From Candidatus Nitricoxidireducens bremensis (GTDB taxonomy: Bacteria > Pseudomonadota > Gammaproteobacteria > Burkholderiales > Rhodocyclaceae): a stretch of 64,000 nucleotides of DNA. Positions within the stretch are counted from its first letter, which is position 1. Each line of letters opens with the position of its first letter. Where the stretch lies: contig JAOTRT010000013.1 in NCBI GenBank assembly GCA_030247725.1, forward strand, positions 1 to 64,000, read 5' to 3'. Made by a program: the position numbers and the translations under genes. Below the pieces are notes generated by a model that made no database searches, had not been told where the DNA came from, and saw nothing but the letters and a program-made list of their open reading frames with translations. Positions 10,808 to 20,120 of this stretch are shown here, piece after piece.

Positions 10808-11766
10808 GGTCGTCCAGCCTGGTCCAGCCAGACCTCCAGGCCCTGGGCGTTGAGTTCGATGTCGGCGGCGAAGAAGTCCAGCGCCGCCTGGCCCTGCAGG
10901 GGCCAGTCCTGGCGCCGCGCCTCGTCCTCGACGATGGCGGCGATGCCTTCCATGATGCGGGTCTTGCGGGCGGCGCCGGCATCCTTCGCCCGCAGGGCCA
11001 CCTCCACCTGGGCGTCGATCAGCCGATGCAGGTCGGCGGCCAGGCGCGGCGTGTCGCCGGCGTGGCCGAAGTGGGTGCCGTACACCGCCGCCGGGCCGTG
11101 GGACATGATGCGGTCGATGGAGCGGTGCAGTGCCTCCGGTTCAAGCTGGCTCGGCGTCAGGGTTGGAAAGGCGTGGCGGCGGCCGTGGGCGTCGAGTTCG
11201 CGCCAGAGGAAGCCGAAGGTGTCGCCGGTGAAGAAGTGGCCGGTGAGGCCGTCGCGGATGCAGACATGGTGGCGCGCATGGCCCGGCGTGTCGAGGAACA
11301 GCAGCTCGCGGCCGGCCAGGCTCAGGGTGGTGCCGTCGGGGGTCTCGACGACCCGCTCCCGCGGCACCGGCAGGATGTCGCCGTACATGGCGCGGGCCTT
11401 GGCTTCGCCGTAGACGGCATGGGTGGCGACGGTGAGCTTGGCCGGATCGATCATGTGGCGAGCGCCGCGGGGATGGACGGTGAGCCTGGCGTTCGGCAGC
11501 TCCCGCATCAGCAGGCCGGCGCCGCCGGCGTGGTCCAGATGCACGTGGGTGAGGACGACGAAATCCACCGCATCGCGGGCGATGCCCATGGCCGCCAGGG
11601 TGTCGAGGATGCGCGGCACCGAGGCGTTGACGGCGGTATCCACCAGGGCGGCGCGGCCCTCGTGCTCGATCACATGCACCGCATCCAGCAGTGGCCGCGT
11701 GAAGCCCGAATCGATGGCGTGGATGCCGTGGCCGAAGCTGTAGAGGTGAGGAATGGCGGCGTGCAT
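10804..11766 (-). CDS. MBL-fold metallo-hydrolase
   Basis: A 320-residue metallo-beta-lactamase-fold hydrolase, probably cytoplasmic as no signal peptide is seen. The zinc-binding signature HVHLDHAGG has its ligands at His74, His76, Asp78 and His79; further ligand-like motifs are TPGHARHH and TGDTFG. This pattern fits glyoxalase II-like or quorum-lactone-hydrolase-like enzymes, but the substrate cannot be read from the sequence. A C-terminal helical region (about 240-320) extends beyond the core fold. The gene is the first of a two-gene unit with the downstream DUF454 gene, with a 4-bp overlap. It is transcribed away from the hybrid kinase gene only in the sense that both are on the minus strand, 106 bp apart. 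Confidence 0.85.
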   Translation of the reverse strand: MHAAIPHLYSFGHGIHAIDSGFTRPLLDAVHVIEHEGRAALVDTAVNASVPRILDTLAAMGIARDAVDFVVLTHVHLDHAGGAGLLMRELPNARLTVHPRGARHMIDPAKLTVATHAVYGEAKARAMYGDILPVPRERVVETPDGTTLSLAGRELLFLDTPGHARHHVCIRDGLTGHFFTGDTFGFLWRELDAHGRRHAFPTLTPSQLEPEALHRSIDRIMSHGPAAVYGTHFGHAGDTPRLAADLHRLIDAQVEVALRAKDAGAARKTRIMEGIAAIVEDEARRQDWPLQGQAALDFFAADIELNAQGLEVWLDQAGRP

Positions 11767-11872
11767 GGGAGTGGCGTTGGTGGCAGGGAGCTGCGGACTC
11801 TACGACAGGCTTCGCGCCAGATCAATCCCGCGGCCGGCATCCCGCGGCCGGCGCAGGCGCGCATCGGCGGAG

Positions 11873-14374
11873 TCAGTCGGTGCCGGCCTGTGCCCCGCGG
11901 CGGCCGGTCCAGCGTCCGATGACGGCCAGCAAATCGGCCAGGTTGATCGGCTTGGCGAGGAAGTCGTCCATCCCCGCGTCGATGCAGTGCTGGCGATCCT
12001 CCTGGAAGGCGCTGGCCGTCAAGGCGATGATGGGCAGGCGGGGGCGGGTGCCGTCTTGTTCCCATTGGCGGATCTTTCGGGTGGCCTCGTAGCCGTCCAT
12101 GACCGGCATCTGGCAGTCCATCAGGACCAGGTCCGGTTCGAGGCCGTCGCAGAGCACCCGCAGGGCCTCCTCGCCGTTCTCGACGCTGTCGAAGCGGATA
12201 TCCTGCTTCTTCAACAGGGCTTCGAGCACCCTGCGGTTGGTGACGTTGTCCTCGACCACCAGGACGCGGACATCGCGTCCGGTCGCCGCGTCCGCAGGCC
12301 GATCCACGAAAGCCTGCGCTTCCCGATGGATGGGTGCGTCGGCGGTGGCAACCGTGGCGCTCAGGCGGAACCAGATGCGCGCGCCGTGTCCTGCCTCGCT
12401 ATCAATGCCGACACCGCCGCCCATCAGTTGCGCCAGGCTCCGGACGATGGAAAGTCCCAGCCCGGTCCCGCCGTACTCCCGCGTGGTGGAACTGTCCGCC
12501 TGGGTGAAGCGGCTGAACAGCATGTCTTGCTTTTCCCGGGGAATGCCGATGCCGTCGTCCTTCACCGAGAATTCCAGTTCGGCTGCGCCGTCCTCCAGGG
12601 CGATTTCCGTCGCCACGATTTCGATCCGCCCCCGGCTGGTGAACTTGATGGCGTTGCTCACCAGATTGGACAGCATCTGACGCAGGCGGGTGGCGTCGAC
12701 GCGGTAGCGGCTCCCGGTCGGGCCGCGCCATGCGGCCTCGATGTTGAGCCCCTTCGACTGGGCGGCCTCGGCGAACAGGGCCGCGGTCTCCCGGACGACC
12801 TGTTCCGGTGCGCAGGGTGAGTATTCGAGTTCCACCTTGCCGGCCTCGACTTTGGACAGGTCGAGGATGTCGTTCAGCAGCGTCAGCAGCGTCTGTCCCG
12901 AGTTGAGGATGGTGCGTGCGTATTCCTGACGCTCTGCATCGCTGAGGTCCGGGAGCATCATCAGTTGCGCCATGCCGAGGATGCCGTTCATGGGGGTGCG
13001 GATCTCGTGGGACATGGTGGCGAGGAACTGGCTCTTGGCTTGATTGGCGGCCTCGGCGGCCTCCTTGGCCATGATGAGTTCGGTGACGTCGATGCGGAAG
13101 CCGACGGTGAAGCCTTCCGGTGTCTTCTGTTCCTTGATGCGCAGCCAGCGACCGTCCTCAATCCGCTGGATCAGGTCGGTGTTGCCGCTACAATGGATCG
13201 CCATCCGCTCCGCCACCCAGTCCTCGATGCATCCGTCGGCATCCGGATACTGGCCCCGTTGCGCGCCGGTGCGGATGATCTCCTCGAAGCGCCGGCCGGG
13301 CACCAAGAGGTCGGCGGACTTGCGGTAGTACTCGCGGTATTTGTCGTTGCAGTAGGCGAGGCGGTCGTCCTGGTCGTAGATGACGAAGGCCTCGCCGATG
13401 GTGTCGATGGAAGAGCGGAGCATGGCCTGGCTTTCGCGCAGGCTGGCTTCCGTGCGGGCGCGGGCCAGCAGGGAACGTTGGAGGAGCAGAAGAAGCACTA
13501 GGACGAAGCTGCAGATAACCAGCGCCGTTCCCACCACGGTGCGACGGTGGGCATGATAGGGGGCAAGTACCTCCTCCATCGGATAGCCGACGACGAAGTT
13601 GAGCCGGTATTCCGGCAGCCGGTAGTAGCCGTAGATCCTCTCGATGCCGTCGATCTGTGCGACGCGCGTGAAATTGCCGCCCGGCGGCGCATCCGTCTCC
13701 AGATAGGGGGTGCCGGTCAGCCGGCTGCCCAGCACACCCTCCAATCCGGGAGCGCGCGCCATGACGGCACCGTCGGCCTTGACCATGGTCAGTATGCCGC
13801 CCTTGCCGAGGCTCAGCTTGTCACCGAACGCTGCAAAGCTGTCCGGGCTGACGGAAACCACAAGCACACCCCTGAACTCGTCGCCCCGGCGAATAGGGCG
13901 CGTGAACTGGATGGACCATTTGCCAGAGACCTTGCCCTTGAGGGGATTGCTGATGAACAGCTTGTCGTCGCCATCCTTGTGCACGCGGAAGTGCTCGCGC
14001 TCGCCGAGGTAGGTTCTGTCGGTGGCGGCGGCCAGGTTGGAATAGGCCAGGTAGCCGTCGGCATCGATGACGGCGACCTGGAAGGCGATGTCGGCCATGT
14101 GGTCGCGCCGTTGCCGGATGATGTCGGCAAAGCCGGCCGGCCGTTCGAGCCAGTCGGCGCGCAGGTCCAGCAGGATGCTGTCGAGGCGCTTGATGACCGA
14201 GAGGGTGTTTTCGGCGAATACCCGGGCCTGGAATTGCGTGGCCTGCTCGGCGTGTCGCAGCTGATGTTCGCGGCTGCGTTCGATATCGTGAAAGGCGGTG
14301 GACCAGATGATTGCGAAGGCCGCAATCAGGGTTACGACCAGGCGGGCACGAAGGGAGAATGCATTGCTGTCCAT
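11873..14374 (-). CDS. Hybrid sensor histidine kinase (extracytoplasmic Cache domain-PAS-HisKA-HATPase-REC)
   Basis: This 833-residue inner-membrane kinase begins with a transmembrane helix (about 12-30), then a periplasmic PDC/Cache-type domain (about 35-270) and a second helix (about 280-300). A PAS domain follows (about 315-430). The HisKA box [13 protein letters not shown] carries the phospho-acceptor His456, followed by an ATPase domain with NLVSNAIKFT and GTGLGLSIV. The C-terminal receiver has Asp753 in LVLMDCQMPVMDG. No Hpt domain is present, so a separate phosphotransfer protein and output are needed; none is adjacent. The TetR gene lies 152 bp upstream on the same strand. A GGGCGG/CCGCCC hairpin at 14399-14414 in that gap has no T-run. 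The stimulus is unknown. Confidence 0.93.
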   Translation of the reverse strand: MDSNAFSLRARLVVTLIAAFAIIWSTAFHDIERSREHQLRHAEQATQFQARVFAENTLSVIKRLDSILLDLRADWLERPAGFADIIRQRRDHMADIAFQVAVIDADGYLAYSNLAAATDRTYLGEREHFRVHKDGDDKLFISNPLKGKVSGKWSIQFTRPIRRGDEFRGVLVVSVSPDSFAAFGDKLSLGKGGILTMVKADGAVMARAPGLEGVLGSRLTGTPYLETDAPPGGNFTRVAQIDGIERIYGYYRLPEYRLNFVVGYPMEEVLAPYHAHRRTVVGTALVICSFVLVLLLLLQRSLLARARTEASLRESQAMLRSSIDTIGEAFVIYDQDDRLAYCNDKYREYYRKSADLLVPGRRFEEIIRTGAQRGQYPDADGCIEDWVAERMAIHCSGNTDLIQRIEDGRWLRIKEQKTPEGFTVGFRIDVTELIMAKEAAEAANQAKSQFLATMSHEIRTPMNGILGMAQLMMLPDLSDAERQEYARTILNSGQTLLTLLNDILDLSKVEAGKVELEYSPCAPEQVVRETAALFAEAAQSKGLNIEAAWRGPTGSRYRVDATRLRQMLSNLVSNAIKFTSRGRIEIVATEIALEDGAAELEFSVKDDGIGIPREKQDMLFSRFTQADSSTTREYGGTGLGLSIVRSLAQLMGGGVGIDSEAGHGARIWFRLSATVATADAPIHREAQAFVDRPADAATGRDVRVLVVEDNVTNRRVLEALLKKQDIRFDSVENGEEALRVLCDGLEPDLVLMDCQMPVMDGYEATRKIRQWEQDGTRPRLPIIALTASAFQEDRQHCIDAGMDDFLAKPINLADLLAVIGRWTGRRGAQAGTD

Positions 14375-14526
14375 GTGGCTTGATCGGGGCCTATAGTCGG
14401 GCGGAAAACCGCCCCGGCGCGGCGCCAGGCTCGGGGGTAGGGAGCGCGGCGCAGACGACGATGCCGGGTCGGCGGAAACGCTTGCCTATGCTACACCCAA
14501 AGGCTGCAGCGGCGCGGCCCGAGAGC

Positions 14527-15090
14527 CTATTGGGTGATGCGCTCCATGATCCAGCGCTTGGTCCTGGCCGCGTCCATGGGGAACTGGCCGCACTGCATCA
14601 TCGAGAAGCCGAAGACGTAGGCGTAGAGCAGCACGCTGCGGGCCTTGGCCTCGGCCTCGGGCAGGCCGAGGGCGACGAAGAGCTGGCGCGTGCAGTCCAG
14701 GCGCGTGGCATCCACTTCCTCGACGATGGCGGCGGTGGCGGCGTCCTGGCGCGCCCACATGCGGATGGCCGCCTCGATGGCAATGCCCTTGCGGTTCTTC
14801 GCCGCCGCATAGACCTCGATGGTGTGGTACAGGGCCGCCAGCTCGCCGCCGGGCTCGGCGCTGGTCTGCTTGCGGATGTCGCGGATGCGGCCTTCCTTCC
14901 AGGTCGTCAGCACGCCATCGACGAGATCGCGGCGGTCCTTGAAATGCCAGTAGAAGCTGCCCTTGGTGACGCCCAGCTTCTTGGCCAGCACCTCGACGCG
15001 CAGGCCATCCATGCCGTCCTCGGCGACGACGGCCAGGGCGCCCTGTATCCAGGCGTCGCGGTCCAGGGATGTGCGGGGCGGTTTTTCCAT
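14527..15090 (-). CDS. TetR family transcriptional regulator
   Basis: A 187-residue TetR-type repressor. The N-terminal helix-turn-helix is typical (VEVLAKKLGVTKGSFYWHF, residues about 33-51) and is followed by an all-helical ligand-binding domain. It is divergent from etfB, and the 125-bp space between them holds a perfect palindrome over the etfB transcription start. A divergent TetR gene next to an electron-transfer-flavoprotein/acyl-CoA dehydrogenase operon suggests it represses that operon and is relieved by an acyl-CoA; that is inference from context. A -10-like TATACT for its own promoter (minus strand, 15126-15131) overlaps the etfB -10, so autoregulation is likely. Confidence 0.9.
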   Translation of the reverse strand: MEKPPRTSLDRDAWIQGALAVVAEDGMDGLRVEVLAKKLGVTKGSFYWHFKDRRDLVDGVLTTWKEGRIRDIRKQTSAEPGGELAALYHTIEVYAAAKNRKGIAIEAAIRMWARQDAATAAIVEEVDATRLDCTRQLFVALGLPEAEAKARSVLLYAYVFGFSMMQCGQFPMDAARTKRWIMERITQ

Positions 15091-15101
15091 ACGGTAGGGT
15101 A

Positions 15102-15155
15102 TTGAAACGCGGATTCGACTCGGTTAGTATAGCGCAGCCATACGAAGCCGTATGG
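15102..15155 (+). promoter_or_regulatory. etfB sigma70 promoter with palindromic TetR-type operator
   Basis: TTGAAA at 15102-15107 and TAGTAT at 15125-15130 are separated by 17 bp, a good -35/-10 pair. Immediately downstream, 15138-15155 is a perfect inverted repeat, CCATACG-AAGC-CGTATGG, covering the expected start point near 15137. A further CCATACG half-site at 15087-15093 overlaps the start codon of the divergent TetR gene. A repressor bound at the palindrome would block etfB and sit in the -35 region of its own gene. Confidence 0.8.
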
Positions 15156-15215
15156 GGAGCGCAGCGCTACACTGGCTTCCTCCCGCGGCGCCAGACCAAC
15201 AGAAGGAGGTAGCTC

Positions 15216-15965
15216 TTGAAAGTCCTCGTCCCCGTGAAGCGCGTCATCGACTACAACGTCAAGGTGCGCGTGAAGTCCGACGGCAGCGGCGTCGATCTCG
15301 CCAACGTCAAGATGTCCATGAACCCCTTCGACGAGATCGCCGTCGAGGAAGCCGTCCGCCTCAAGGAAGCCGGCGTCGCCACGGAAGTGGTGGCCGTTTC
15401 CGCCGGTCTCGCCACCTGCCAGGAGACCCTGCGCACGGCCATGGCCATCGGCGCCGACCGCGCCATCCTGGTGGAGTCCGACGCCGAGCTGCAGCCCCTG
15501 GCCGTCGCCAAGCTGCTCAAGGCCCTGGTGGACAAGGAGGCGCCGCAACTGGTGATCCTCGGCAAGCAGGCCATCGACGACGATTCCAACCAGACCGGCC
15601 AGATGCTGGCCGCCCTACTGGGCTGGCCCCAGGCCACCTTCGCTTCCAAGGTCGTCATCGCCGAGGGTAAGGCGACCGTCACTCGCGAAGTGGACGGCGG
15701 TCTGGAGACCCTGGAACTCAAGCTGCCGGCCGTGGTGACTACCGACCTGCGCCTCAACGAGCCGCGCTACGCCACGCTGCCCAACATCATGAAGGCGAAG
15801 AAGAAGCCGCTGGACAACGTGAAGCCCGCCGACCTGGGCGTGGACGTTGCGCCGCGCCTGACGACGCTGAAGGTCGTCGAGCCGGCCAAGCGCCAGGCCG
15901 GCATCAAGGTTGCGGACGTCGCGCAGCTGCTCGACAAACTCAAGAACGAAGCGAAGGTGATCTGA
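15216..15965 (+). CDS. etfB: Electron transfer flavoprotein beta subunit
   Basis: A 249-residue ETF beta subunit. With EtfA it forms the soluble FAD/AMP heterodimer that takes electrons from acyl-CoA dehydrogenases and passes them to ETF-ubiquinone oxidoreductase. Typical sequence includes [17 protein letters not shown] at the N-terminus, [42 protein letters not shown] and the ETFB signature around [23 protein letters not shown]. The start is TTG, chosen because AAGGAGGT lies just upstream and the family N-terminus begins exactly here. It is the first gene of an operon, with etfA starting 2 bp after its stop. The likely physiological partner oxidoreductase is encoded at 45359-46990. Confidence 0.97.
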   Translation: MKVLVPVKRVIDYNVKVRVKSDGSGVDLANVKMSMNPFDEIAVEEAVRLKEAGVATEVVAVSAGLATCQETLRTAMAIGADRAILVESDAELQPLAVAKLLKALVDKEAPQLVILGKQAIDDDSNQTGQMLAALLGWPQATFASKVVIAEGKATVTREVDGGLETLELKLPAVVTTDLRLNEPRYATLPNIMKAKKKPLDNVKPADLGVDVAPRLTTLKVVEPAKRQAGIKVADVAQLLDKLKNEAKVI

Positions 15966-15967
15966 CC

Positions 15968-16909
15968 ATGTCCATTCTCGTCATCGCCGAACACGACAAC
16001 GCGAGCCTCAAGGCCGCCACCCTCAACGCCGTCACCGCCGCCGCCAGGATCGGCGCTCAGTTGGGTGCGGAGGTGCATGTGCTGGTCGCCGGCTCCGGCT
16101 GCGCCGCCGTCGCCCAGGCCGCCGCCCAGGTGGCCGGCGTCGCCAAGGTGAGGGTGGCCGACGCCGCCCACTACGCCGATCAGACCGCCGAGAACACGGC
16201 AGCCCTGATCGTCGCCCATGCGGCGGGCTACAGCCACATCCTGGCGCCGGCCACCAGCCACGGCAAGAACACCCTGCCACGCGTCGCCGCGCTGCTGGAC
16301 GTGGCGCAGATCTCCGACATCACCGCCGTCGAGGCGCCCGACACCTTCGTGCGCCCCATCTACGCCGGCAACGCCATGGCGACGGTGAAGAGCGCCGACG
16401 CCGTCAAGGTCATCACCGTGCGCACCACGGCCTTCGACGCGGCCGGGCAGGGCGGTTCCGCAGCGGTGGAAAGCATCGCCGCCGGCCCCGACCTGGCCGT
16501 CGCCAAGCTGGTGGGCCGAGAGCTGACCAAGTCGGCCCGTCCCGAACTGGGCGCCGCCAAGATCATCGTCTCCGGCGGACGCGGCCTCGGCTCCGGCGAG
16601 AACTACCATTCCCTGCTGGAGCCCCTGGCCGACAAGCTGGGTGCGGCGCTGGGCGCCTCCCGCGCCGCGGTGGATGCGGGCTTCGTGCCCAACGACTACC
16701 AGGTGGGCCAGACCGGAAAGATCGTCGCGCCCCAGCTCTACCTCGCCATCGGTATCTCGGGCGCCATCCAGCACCTGGCCGGCATGAAGGACTCCAAGGT
16801 GATCGTCGCCATCAACAAGGACCCGGATGCGCCCATCTTCCAGGTGGCGGACTACGGCCTCGTCGGCGACCTGTTCCAGCTCGTGCCGGAACTGACGACG
16901 GCGCTGTAA
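15968..16909 (+). CDS. etfA: Electron transfer flavoprotein alpha subunit
   Basis: A 313-residue ETF alpha subunit, the FAD-binding partner of EtfB. The C-terminal FAD domain is complete: [12 protein letters not shown], the [20 protein letters not shown] stretch, [12 protein letters not shown] and [20 protein letters not shown], with the conserved Arg/Gln/Ser contacts to the isoalloxazine and phosphates. The N-terminal domain has [16 protein letters not shown]. Length is normal. The gene starts 2 bp after etfB, so the subunits are co-translated. The downstream CbiM-like gene begins 11 bp after the stop. Confidence 0.97.
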   Translation: MSILVIAEHDNASLKAATLNAVTAAARIGAQLGAEVHVLVAGSGCAAVAQAAAQVAGVAKVRVADAAHYADQTAENTAALIVAHAAGYSHILAPATSHGKNTLPRVAALLDVAQISDITAVEAPDTFVRPIYAGNAMATVKSADAVKVITVRTTAFDAAGQGGSAAVESIAAGPDLAVAKLVGRELTKSARPELGAAKIIVSGGRGLGSGENYHSLLEPLADKLGAALGASRAAVDAGFVPNDYQVGQTGKIVAPQLYLAIGISGAIQHLAGMKDSKVIVAINKDPDAPIFQVADYGLVGDLFQLVPELTTAL

Positions 16910-16920
16910 GGCCCGGTGGC

Positions 16921-17586
16921 ATGAACTTCCCCGAAGGACTCTTCTCCGAGGTCTGGGCCTTCGGGGCCTTCGTGCCCCTGGCGCTGGTGCTGGCCTGGTG
17001 CCTGCGCACCGCGCCCTGGCGGCGGCTGGCGGATTCGGGCCAGCTCAACGTCTGGCTCGGCACCATCGTCGTGCTGATGCTGTTCTGGAGCATGAAGGCC
17101 GGCGCCAAGCCGGGGCTCAACCTGCACCTGCTCGGCGCCACCGCCTTCACGCTGATGTTCGGCCGCCAGCTTGCCATCGTCGGGCTGGCCGCCGTCATGG
17201 CGGCCATCACCTTCAACGGCGCCGCCGGCTGGGAAGCCTACGCGCTCAACGTGCTGGTGACGGCGGTGTTCCCCTGCTTCGCCGCCGACGCGCTGCTGCG
17301 CATCGTCGAACGCTACCTGCCGCCCAACTTCTTCGTGTACATCTTCTGCGCCGCCTTCTTCGGCGCCGCCATCGCCGTGGTGTCCACGGGCCTCCTGTCG
17401 ACCCTGCTGCTGTGGCTGGCCGGCGTCTATCCGGCGGAGCTGCTGTTCGAGGACTACTTCCCCTACTACGCGCTGCTCGGCTTCGCGGAGGCCTGGTTGA
17501 ACGGCGCGGCCATCACCCTGATGGTGGTTTATTTCCCGCACTGGGTCGGCAGCTTCGACGACCGGCGCTACCTCTACAAGAAATAG
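16921..17586 (+). CDS. CbiM-like (energy-coupling-factor permease-type) membrane protein
   Basis: A 221-residue protein with about six hydrophobic helices. The opening MNFPEGLFSEVW resembles the MHIPDGFL start of CbiM/CbiM-like cobalt/nickel permeases. LNLHLLGATAFTLMFGR and the late FAEAWLNGAAITLMVVYF also match that family pattern. In CbiM the N-terminal His is a metal ligand; here the second residue is Asn, so metal transport is not assured. No EcfT or ATPase components lie nearby. It sits between etfA and the acyl-CoA dehydrogenase gene (gaps of 11 and 13 bp), so it is co-expressed with a fatty-acid oxidation electron chain, which is an unexpected setting. It may be a membrane partner or a solute transporter; which is not known. 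Confidence 0.75.
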   Translation: MNFPEGLFSEVWAFGAFVPLALVLAWCLRTAPWRRLADSGQLNVWLGTIVVLMLFWSMKAGAKPGLNLHLLGATAFTLMFGRQLAIVGLAAVMAAITFNGAAGWEAYALNVLVTAVFPCFAADALLRIVERYLPPNFFVYIFCAAFFGAAIAVVSTGLLSTLLLWLAGVYPAELLFEDYFPYYALLGFAEAWLNGAAITLMVVYFPHWVGSFDDRRYLYKK

Positions 17587-17599
17587 GAGTGAGAAACCC

Positions 17600-19393
17600 A
17601 TGAGCCACTACATCGCCCCCGTCAAGGACATGCTGTTCGTCGTCAATGAACTGGCCGGCCTCGACCAGGTCGGCCGGCTGCCCGGCTGCGAGGAAGTGAC
17701 GCCCGACCTCGTCGAGGCCATTCTCGACGAAGCCGGCAGGTTTGCCGGCGAGGTGTTGGCGCCCCTCAACTTCAGCGGCGACCGGGAAGGCGCCCGCTGG
17801 CACGACAGGCAGGTCGCCATGCCGGCCGGCTTCAAGGCCGCCTACACCCAGTTCGCCGAGAGCGGCTGGACGGCCCTGGGCTGCGACCCCGAGTTCGGCG
17901 GCCAGGGCCTGCCGCAACTGGTTTCCGCCCCCGTGCGCGAGATGTGGAAGTCCGCCAATATGGCCTTCTCCCTCTGCCCGATGCTGACCAACGGCGCCAT
18001 CGAGGCCCTGGAGATCGCCGGCTCCGCCGAGCAGAAGCGGATGTACCTGCCGAAGATGGTCTCGGGCGAATGGACCGGCACCATGAACCTCACCGAGCCC
18101 CAGGCCGGTTCCGATCTGGCGGCGATTCGCAGCCGCGCCGAACCCCAGGCCGACGGCACCTACAAGATCTTCGGCCAGAAGATCTTCATCACCTACGGCG
18201 AGCACGACATGGTGGACAACATCATCCACCTGGTCCTCGCGCGCCTGCCGGACGCGCCCGAGGGCGTGAAGGGCATTTCCCTCTTCGTCGTGCCCAAGTA
18301 CATCGTCAACGCCGACGGCAGCCTGGGCGACCGCAACGACGCCTACTGCGTCTCCATCGAGCACAAGCTGGGCATCCACGCCAGCCCGACCTGCGTCATG
18401 GCCTTCGGCGACAACGGCGGCGCCGTCGGCACCCTGGTGGGCAAGCCCAACGAGGGCCTGAAGACCATGTTCATCATGATGAACGCCGCCCGCTACGCCG
18501 TCGGCCTCGAAGGCCTGGCGCTATCGGAGCGGGCCTACCAGAAGGCCCTGGGCTACGCCCGCGAGCGCATCCAGAGCCGCGCCATCGAGGGCTCGCCCGT
18601 GCCGGTCGCCATCGTGCACCACCCGGACATCCGCCGCATGCTGATGCTCATGAAGTCCCAGACCGAAGCCATGCGGGCCCTGGCCTACGTGGTCGCCGCC
18701 GCCCAGGACGCCGCCACGCGCCATGGCGAAGAGGCCGAGCGCCGCCGCAACCAGGCCTTCGTGGACCTGATGATCCCGGTGGTCAAGGGCTGGCTCACCG
18801 AGACCAGCAACGAGGTCGCCTACCTGGGCGTGCAGGTCCACGGCGGCATGGGCTTCATCGAGGAGACCGGCGCCGCCCAGCACATGCGCGACGCCCGCAT
18901 CACCACCATCTACGAAGGCACCACCGGCATCCAGGCCAACGACCTCATCGGCCGCAAGATCGCCCGCGAAGGCGGCGCCACGCTCAAGGCGGTGATCGAT
19001 CTCATGCGCCAGACCCTGGCGGAAACCGGCCGCCAGGACGGCGCCGAATTCAAGGCCCTCGCTGCCACCCTCGGTGAGGGCATCGATGCGCTGGCCGCAG
19101 CCGGCGACTACCTCGTCGCCCAATACGGCACCGACGTGCGTGCCGTGGCGGCGGGCGCCGTGCCCTTCCTGCGGCTCATGGGCATCGTCGCGGGCGGCTG
19201 GATGATGGCCCGTGCCGCCCTGGCGGCCCAGGCCAAGGTGGCCGGCGGCGACGGCGATCCCTTCTTCCCGGCCAAGATCGCCACCGCCCGCTTCTACGGC
19301 GACCACCTGCTGGTGCAGGCGCAAGGGCTGGCGCGGGAAATCATTCACGGCGGCGTCAGCACCCTGGCGGTGCCGGAGGAGATGCTCGGCTGA
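17600..19393 (+). CDS. Long-form acyl-CoA dehydrogenase (about 600-residue DmdC-like family)
   Basis: A 597-residue FAD acyl-CoA dehydrogenase that introduces the alpha-beta double bond into an acyl-CoA and hands electrons to ETF. The core has MNLTEPQAGSDL, GQKIFITYGEHDM and KLGIHASPTCVM. The catalytic base is predicted to be Glu439 in IYEGTTGIQ, the position used in this long family, followed by a C-terminal extension of about 150 residues. The 590-600-residue form with an N-terminal PVKDMLFVVNEL segment is shared by the group that includes 3-methylmercaptopropionyl-CoA dehydrogenase (DmdC). Substrate cannot be assigned; general medium or long-chain acyl-CoA is as likely. AGGAGTGAG precedes the ATG. 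It is the last gene of the etf operon and is followed by an intrinsic terminator. Confidence 0.93.
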   Translation: MSHYIAPVKDMLFVVNELAGLDQVGRLPGCEEVTPDLVEAILDEAGRFAGEVLAPLNFSGDREGARWHDRQVAMPAGFKAAYTQFAESGWTALGCDPEFGGQGLPQLVSAPVREMWKSANMAFSLCPMLTNGAIEALEIAGSAEQKRMYLPKMVSGEWTGTMNLTEPQAGSDLAAIRSRAEPQADGTYKIFGQKIFITYGEHDMVDNIIHLVLARLPDAPEGVKGISLFVVPKYIVNADGSLGDRNDAYCVSIEHKLGIHASPTCVMAFGDNGGAVGTLVGKPNEGLKTMFIMMNAARYAVGLEGLALSERAYQKALGYARERIQSRAIEGSPVPVAIVHHPDIRRMLMLMKSQTEAMRALAYVVAAAQDAATRHGEEAERRRNQAFVDLMIPVVKGWLTETSNEVAYLGVQVHGGMGFIEETGAAQHMRDARITTIYEGTTGIQANDLIGRKIAREGGATLKAVIDLMRQTLAETGRQDGAEFKALAATLGEGIDALAAAGDYLVAQYGTDVRAVAAGAVPFLRLMGIVAGGWMMARAALAAQAKVAGGDGDPFFPAKIATARFYGDHLLVQAQGLAREIIHGGVSTLAVPEEMLG

Positions 19394-19411
19394 TCCGCCG
19401 CAAGGTCCACG

Positions 19412-19438
19412 AAAAAGCCGGGCACTGCCCGGCTTTTT
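19412..19438. terminator. Bidirectional intrinsic terminator
   Basis: An AAAAAGCCGGGCA arm and a TGCCCGGCTTTTT arm form a long stem with a 1-nt centre, A-tract on the left and T-tract on the right. It sits between the convergent acyl-CoA dehydrogenase and tpx genes and can stop transcripts from both sides. Confidence 0.93.
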
Positions 19439-19457
19439 CCATTGGGGCGACGCTTGT

Positions 19458-19958
19458 TCAGAGGGCTGCCAGGGCCGCGGCGTAATCCGGCTCGTCGGCG
19501 ATTTCGGGCACCAGTTGGCTATGGAGGACCTTGTTGTTCTCGTCGAGGACGACCACGGCGCGGGCCGTCAGTCCCGCCAGCGGTCCCTCGGCGAGGGCCA
19601 CGCCCCAGGCCTTGGCGAATTCCGGATGGCGGAAGGTGGACAGGTGGGCGACGTTCTTCAGGCCTTCGACGGAGCAGAAGCGCTGGGCGGCGAAGGGCAG
19701 GTCCGCCGACACCACCAGCACGACGGCGTTGTTCAGCTTGGCGGCGGATTCGTTGAACTTGCGCGTCGAGGTGGCGCAGGTGGGGGTGTCCAGGCTGGGG
19801 ACGATGTTGAGGACCTTGCGCTTGCCGGCGTAGTCCTGGAGGCCCACGTCGGCCAGGTTGCCGGCCGTGAGGCTGAACTCGGGCGCCTGGGCGCCGGGGG
19901 CGGGCAGGGTGCCGTCCACGCGGAACGGGTTGCCCTGGAGGGTGACGGTGCTTGCCAT
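19458..19958 (-). CDS. tpx: Thiol peroxidase (Tpx, atypical 2-Cys peroxiredoxin)
   Basis: A 166-residue thioredoxin-dependent lipid/hydrogen-peroxide peroxidase. The peroxidatic Cys61 lies in [15 protein letters not shown] and the resolving Cys95 in FCSVEGLKN, as in the Tpx subfamily. Length is standard. GGAGAG lies just upstream of the ATG. The gene is transcribed alone, converging on the terminator after the acyl-CoA dehydrogenase gene. The 714 bp upstream of it contain no gene, so its promoter must lie close by; I did not recognise an OxyR site. Confidence 0.96.
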   Translation of the reverse strand: MASTVTLQGNPFRVDGTLPAPGAQAPEFSLTAGNLADVGLQDYAGKRKVLNIVPSLDTPTCATSTRKFNESAAKLNNAVVLVVSADLPFAAQRFCSVEGLKNVAHLSTFRHPEFAKAWGVALAEGPLAGLTARAVVVLDENNKVLHSQLVPEIADEPDYAAALAAL

Positions 19959-20120
19959 GGAAAGCTCTCCTTGTAGTGGTTGGGTGTGCGCCCCTGTGCC
20001 GGGGCGGCGGGGAAGGGGGCGGACGGTCGTCCGCGTCCTGGGCTTCCCAGGTGCTCATGTTAGTGATCCATTGCGCTGCGCGCCACCCGCGACGCATGAA
20101 ACAGGGCGTTGAGGTGCGCG

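Noticed and set aside
14399-14414. GGGCGG-AAAA-CCGCCC hairpin between the TetR and hybrid-kinase genes as a terminator
   Set aside because: No T-run on the minus strand after the stem.
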